A stretch of DNA of 64,000 nt from Pirellulales bacterium (GTDB lineage Bacteria > Planctomycetota > Planctomycetia > Pirellulales > JAEUIK01): positions 31,367-95,366 of the forward strand of contig JAIBBZ010000023.1 in the NCBI GenBank assembly GCA_019694435.1, read 5' to 3'. The notes beneath the pieces were generated by a model that ran no database searches, was not told where the DNA came from, and saw only the letters and a list, made by a program, of their open reading frames with translations. A program made the translations under genes and the position numbers. Positions 60,697 through 64,000 of the stretch are shown here, one piece after another (positions within the stretch are counted from its first letter, which is position 1; every line of letters begins with the position of its first letter).

Positions 60697-61383
60697 ATGC
60701 CAAGAACCGCGCGTGCCGCACCGGGTGGGTTCGTTTATCATGTGCTGAATCGTGGCGTGGGGCGGATGCGGTTGTTCGACAAGGCCCGCGACTACGAGGC
60801 GTTCGAAGAAGCCTTGGCGGAGACCCTGGCCAAGATTCCGCTGCGGGTCTGCGGTTTTTGCGTGCTGCCCAACCACTGGCACTTCGTGGTCTGGCCAGAA
60901 GCCGACGGTCAACTGGGTACGTTTTTCCAACGGCTCACGGTGACGCATGCGACGCGTTGGGTGCGAGCCAAGCGGCGGCTGGGCTATGGCCACGTCTACC
61001 AGGGCCGTTTCAAGTCGTTCCCTGTCGAGACCGACGAGCATTTTTACCAGGTCTTGCGGTACGTCGAGCGCAATGCACAGCGGGCCGGCTTGGTCCGCCG
61101 CGCCGTCGACTGGCGATGGGGTAGCCTGTGGGTTCGCGAGCGCGGCGCCGCCGAGCAGAAGGCCTGGCTGTCGAGTTGGCCGGTTCCCCGCCCGCGTCGC
61201 TGGCGCGAACACGTCAACACGGCGCACACCGAAGCCGAGTTGAACGCGCTGCGGCGAAGCGTTCAGCGTGGCACACCCTACGGCAGCACGTCATGGATCG
61301 CGTCGACCGCCGCAGCGCTTGGGCTCCAAGCCACGCTCCGCGCGCCCGGCCGACCGCGCAAGGCTTCGCTCTCGGATTCATAA
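60697..61383 (+). CDS. REP-associated tyrosine transposase (RAYT), copy 1
   Basis: 228 residues of the Y1_Tnp/IS200-like superfamily. The HUH metal motif is H60-W-H62 in VLPNHWHFVVWP, and FYQVLRYVERNAQRAGL near 116-133 supplies the catalytic Tyr (Y117 or Y122). RAYTs cut single-stranded DNA at hairpin repeats. An upstream non-ATG start at 60661 adds 12 residues; the ATG at 60697 (MPRTARAAPG) is preferred. The stop codon lies inside the right terminal repeat. Bases 60639-61089 are identical to copy 2. Confidence 0.9.
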   Translation: MPRTARAAPGGFVYHVLNRGVGRMRLFDKARDYEAFEEALAETLAKIPLRVCGFCVLPNHWHFVVWPEADGQLGTFFQRLTVTHATRWVRAKRRLGYGHVYQGRFKSFPVETDEHFYQVLRYVERNAQRAGLVRRAVDWRWGSLWVRERGAAEQKAWLSSWPVPRPRRWREHVNTAHTEAELNALRRSVQRGTPYGSTSWIASTAAALGLQATLRAPGRPRKASLSDS

Positions 61384-61403
61384 ATTGGACCCGTCCCCGT
61401 TTC
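61381..61403 (-). repeat. Right terminal repeat of RAYT element 1
   Basis: Starts TAAATTGGACC and ends CGTCCCCGTTTC; inverted relative to 60639-60660. It has C where copy 2 has T (GGACCC against GGACCT), giving one mismatch with the left repeat. Confidence 0.85.
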
Positions 61404-61492
61404 TTCACGGAGAGGAGCAAAGCGATTTTCCATTCCCATAATGACCAACCTAATGTCATGGCGTACGGCGACCGCCAGGGGCGTATGAAGGC

Positions 61493-62533
61493 ATGTCTCG
61501 AGACAGCGATATGAGTAGTACCGAAGATGAAGCAATCAAGCGAGGTAATCTGCTGCGAGACAATGGCGATCTTGAAGGAGCCATAGCGGCATACACCGAG
61601 GCCATCCGTATCAATCCACAAAATGCGCAGCTGTACTCCAGCCGAGGCCATGCTTACGCGCGAAAGAGCGAGTGGACGAACGCCATCACTGATTGCTCGG
61701 AGGCTATCCGGCTCGACTCGCACCGCGCTGAGGGCTACTGGGTCCGTGCAGTTGCTTACGGGCGGATCGGTGATTCTGAGCGTAGCATTGGTGACTGCAC
61801 GGAGGCTCTGCGCCGAGACCCGAAGTTGTTGGAAGCACTTGTGTGGCGAGCCCGTCTTTTTAATGCGAAGGGGGAGTTCGAAAAGGCGATCGCGGATTTC
61901 ACGGAGTCTATTCGGCTCGGCCTACGATATGCCGAAGTTTATTGGGGACGAGGCCGTGCCTATAACAAAGTGAAAGAGTTCGATAAGGCGATCGCGGACT
62001 TCACGGAGTCCATTCGACTCGAACCGAAGTGTGCTGAAGTCTATTGCGGGCGTGGCTATGCGCACAGCATGAGGGGTGAGGTCGATCAAGGCTTGGCGGA
62101 TTACAGCGAGGCGATTCGACTCAATCCGAAGTATACTACCGCGTACTATAATCGGGGTGACAATCACTCTAAAGCTGGCAATTTCGATAAGGCGATTGCA
62201 GACTATACTGAGGTTGTACGACTCGACCCTAAGGATGCCGGGGCGTATTACAACCGGGGCTGCTCATACTCCGATAAGGGTGACTATGACAAGGCAATCA
62301 CCGACTTTACCGCAGTGATTCAGATCGATCCGATTGCTGGGCATGCATTCTATGGCCGAGGCCATGCGTACATGCAGAAAGGTGACATCGCCAAAGGCGA
62401 CGCCGATCTCGATCAGGCTGAGAAGTTGGGATACAAACGGTTAGGGCGCGCCCAACAGGGAGAGTCGAAATCAAATCCGTTGAAAAGGTGGGTACGCATT
62501 TTGTGGTCGAGGTTATGCGGACGCGCAAAGTAA
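61493..62533 (+). CDS. TPR repeat protein, AT-richer than its surroundings
   Basis: 346 residues with about eight tandem 34-residue TPR units of one type, e.g. DLEGAIAAYTEAIRINPQNA, then EFEKAIADFTESIRLG and DYDKAITDFTAVIQIDP. The C-terminal ~40 residues are basic (KRWVRILWSRLCGRAK). There is no signal peptide. TPR arrays mediate protein contacts; partner unknown. Its codon use is visibly less GC-rich than the rest of the window, which fits transfer. It lies between the two RAYT copies. A second ATG at 61511 is possible. Confidence 0.82.
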   Translation: MSRDSDMSSTEDEAIKRGNLLRDNGDLEGAIAAYTEAIRINPQNAQLYSSRGHAYARKSEWTNAITDCSEAIRLDSHRAEGYWVRAVAYGRIGDSERSIGDCTEALRRDPKLLEALVWRARLFNAKGEFEKAIADFTESIRLGLRYAEVYWGRGRAYNKVKEFDKAIADFTESIRLEPKCAEVYCGRGYAHSMRGEVDQGLADYSEAIRLNPKYTTAYYNRGDNHSKAGNFDKAIADYTEVVRLDPKDAGAYYNRGCSYSDKGDYDKAITDFTAVIQIDPIAGHAFYGRGHAYMQKGDIAKGDADLDQAEKLGYKRLGRAQQGESKSNPLKRWVRILWSRLCGRAK

Positions 62534-62560
62534 TATGGCCAATGTCGACACCGATCTTCG

Positions 62561-62981
62561 TCAGGCTGCAATCAGAAAAGGTTCCAGGAACCGTTCTTGA
62601 CTTGCTCCGCAGAAAACCCCTCGACGCCTGAGGATCATCACGTTCAGCGTGATCGCTCGCAGGCAGAGTTCGCAGCATTGGGAACGATAGCGTCGCGCTC
62701 GCAAGGCCGAACCCAGCAGTCGCTTGAGCATACTGTTGACTGTCTCGACCTGCCAGCGTTGCGTGTAGCGCGTGAGATATAACCAGCGTGCCATTCGCCT
62801 GCGCCAAAAGCCGCTCGGCGGCTTCGCGGTCGGCCGGCCGATCTTCGCGGGGATGAATGTGTTCACGCCGCACTCCTCGCGGGCATACTCATGCACATGC
62901 TCGGCATCGTAACCGGCATCGGCCACGAGCGTCGTGATTTCGACACGCGAGAGCGCGTCGTCGAGCGCCGCGTGGGAGAAG
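62561..62981 (-). pseudogene. DDE transposase fragment (IS4/IS5-like), 5' end cut by RAYT 2
   Basis: About 140 residues of a DDE transposase C-terminal half: LVADAGYDAEHVHEYA (a catalytic Asp region), GRPTAKPPSGFWRRRMA, and the late RWQVETVNSMLKRLLG with the catalytic Glu, resembling PF01609. The frame continues to 63040, but its last residues come from the RAYT terminal repeat. The N-terminal half is missing, so the gene is not functional. The stop lies 27 bases from the end of the TPR gene. Confidence 0.8.
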
Positions 62982-63002
62982 AAACGGGGACAGGTCCAAT
63001 TA
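62981..63002 (+). repeat. Left terminal repeat of RAYT element 2
   Basis: Identical to 60639-60660. It lies exactly where the truncated DDE transposase frame stops matching a transposase, so it marks the junction. GAAG before it extends the inverted match to the right end (GAAGAAACGGGG ... CCCCGTTTCTTC). Confidence 0.85.
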
Positions 63003-63038
63003 TTGCCTGGTCGCGGGATCGTGGTTACGATCAAGGCC

Positions 63039-63725
63039 ATGCCAAGAACCGCGCGTGCCGCACCGGGTGGGTTCGTTTATCATGTGCTGAATCGTGGCGT
63101 GGGGCGGATGCGGTTGTTCGACAAGGCCCGCGACTACGAGGCGTTCGAAGAAGCCTTGGCGGAGACCCTGGCCAAGATTCCGCTGCGGGTCTGCGGTTTT
63201 TGCGTGCTGCCCAACCACTGGCACTTCGTGGTCTGGCCAGAAGCCGACGGTCAACTGGGTACGTTTTTCCAACGGCTCACGGTGACGCATGCGACGCGTT
63301 GGGTGCGAGCCAAGCGGCGGCTGGGCTATGGCCACGTCTACCAGGGCCGTTTCAAGTCGTTCCCTGTCGAGACCGACGAGCATTTTTACCAGGTCTTGCG
63401 GTACGTCGAGCGCAATGCACAGCGGGCCGGCCTGGTCCGCCGCGCCGTCGACTGGCGCTGGGGTAGCCTGTGGGTTCGCGAGCGCGGCGCCGCCGAGCAG
63501 AAGGCCTGGCTGTCGAGTTGGCCGGTTCCCCGCCCACGTCGCTGGCGCGAACACGTCAACACGGCGCACACCGAAGCCGAGTTGGCCGCGCTGCGGCGGT
63601 GCGTGCAGCGTGGCACACCCTACGGCAGCACGTCATGGATCGCGTCGACCGCCGCCGCCCTTGGGCTCGAAGCCACGCTCCGCGCGCCCGGCCGCCCGCG
63701 CAAGCCTTCGCTCTCGGGTTCGTAA
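63039..63725 (+). CDS. REP-associated tyrosine transposase (RAYT), copy 2
   Basis: 228 residues, same length and same H60-W-H62 motif as copy 1. The proteins differ only at five positions, all in the last quarter (N183A, S188C, Q211E, A223P, D227G relative to copy 1). The stop is inside the right terminal repeat. Both copies keep intact active sites and could be active. The longer frame from 62934 starts inside the interrupted transposase and is rejected. Confidence 0.9.
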   Translation: MPRTARAAPGGFVYHVLNRGVGRMRLFDKARDYEAFEEALAETLAKIPLRVCGFCVLPNHWHFVVWPEADGQLGTFFQRLTVTHATRWVRAKRRLGYGHVYQGRFKSFPVETDEHFYQVLRYVERNAQRAGLVRRAVDWRWGSLWVRERGAAEQKAWLSSWPVPRPRRWREHVNTAHTEAELAALRRCVQRGTPYGSTSWIASTAAALGLEATLRAPGRPRKPSLSGS

Positions 63726-63763
63726 ATTGGACCTGTCCCCGTTTCTTCGGCCCCGTTTCTTCG
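63723..63763 (-). repeat. Right terminal repeat of RAYT element 2 with a 14-base tandem duplication
   Basis: TAAATTGGACC and TGTCCCCGTTTC form the repeat at 63723-63745, a closer match to the left end than in copy 1. The end CCCCGTTTCTTCGG (63737-63750) is then repeated as CCCCGTTTCTTCGC (63751-63764). Copy 1 has no such duplication. Confidence 0.8.
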
Positions 63764-64000
63764 CCCAAGGCCTTTCGCGGCGGTGGCGTCGCGGCCTTGA
63801 AGCCCAAGCCCGCCGCGCGCCGCTTGTCGGAAGACCAATGCCACCAGCTCTGCGACATTCTCGTCGCCGGGCTGCTGGCTGCCGGCTTCGACAGCGACCT
63901 CTGGACCTGTCCGCGGATCGCCGAAGTCGTCCGCCGCAAGTTCGGCATCGCGTACCATCCGGACCACCTCGGCCGAATCTTGCATGCGCTGGGCTTCTCG
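63752..64000 (+). pseudogene. IS630-type transposase fragment (both ends missing)
   Basis: An open frame to the window edge reads AFRGGGVAALKPKPAARRLS, then LVAGLLAAGFDSDLWTCPRI, then AEVVRRKFGIAYHPDHLGRI and LHALGFS. This is the winged-helix N-terminal region of IS630-family transposases (helix-turn-helix with YHPDHVxRLLxxLG). The first ~60 residues are missing at the RAYT 2 boundary. The rest lies beyond the window, so whether the catalytic domain survives is unknown. Confidence 0.75.

Overview
The window looks like a chromosome segment from a GC-rich planctomycete, probably Pirellulales-like. The evidence is family content. A PSCyt1/PSCyt2/PSD1 (DUF1549/DUF1553) protein is followed by a DUF1501 protein. 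There is also a DUF1559 protein with a prepilin-like N-terminus, and several small proteins of a style I associate with planctomycetes. No tRNA, rRNA, CRISPR array or prophage was recognised. The two window edges cut a methyltransferase gene (left) and an IS630-like transposase fragment (right).

Layout. 1-4.8 kb: sugar-nucleotide genes (rfbB, rfbA) with a methyltransferase and a KAS III-like synthase, suggesting surface polysaccharide or lipid work. 4.9-10.5 kb: an exported-protein operon (PSD1 protein, DUF1501 protein, carotenoid oxygenase). 10.5-12.6 kb: a TPR protein and a Gfo/Idh/MocA protein. 12.8-21.2 kb: two csrA paralogues, each behind a sigma-54-like promoter, flank a leftward cluster (surE, GNAT, MaoC, DUF1559, TIM-barrel), a secreted alpha/beta hydrolase and a nucleoside hydrolase. 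21.6-29.7 kb: UvrB/C-motif protein, a small HTH-like protein, acyl-CoA dehydrogenase, ArfB, a sugar epimerase-like protein, ProC, an EfpL (YeiP)-type EF-P and a lysine-rich histone-H1-like protein.

30-34 kb: leftward housekeeping operon ispF-cysS-ruvC-ruvA. 34.2-38.6 kb: an orphan ABC ATPase, then an overlapping AAA+/VWA pair of the chelatase/MoxR type. 39-41.6 kb: membrane pyrophosphatase. 42-49.5 kb: saccharopine-dehydrogenase-like reductase, sialidase-like protein, secreted esterase, PIG-L deacetylase, PPK2. 49.5-53 kb: leftward operon psd-pssA-ribE-rsmA, joined by GTGA overlap or very short gaps. 53.3-60.5 kb: enolase, small envelope proteins, a second surE, then guaA-ettA.

60.5-64 kb is different: a mobile-element zone. 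Four consecutive hairpins precede a REP-associated tyrosine transposase (RAYT) element with terminal inverted repeats. An AT-richer TPR gene follows. A second, nearly identical RAYT copy then sits between fragments of two unrelated transposases.

The observations most worth following up are the RAYT pair with its hairpin array, the paired sigma-54-like promoters on the two csrA genes, the terminator-like hairpin in the guaA leader, and a possible short transcript with a 14-codon ORF at 38.7-39.0 kb. I did not find one clear, wholly new multi-gene system.
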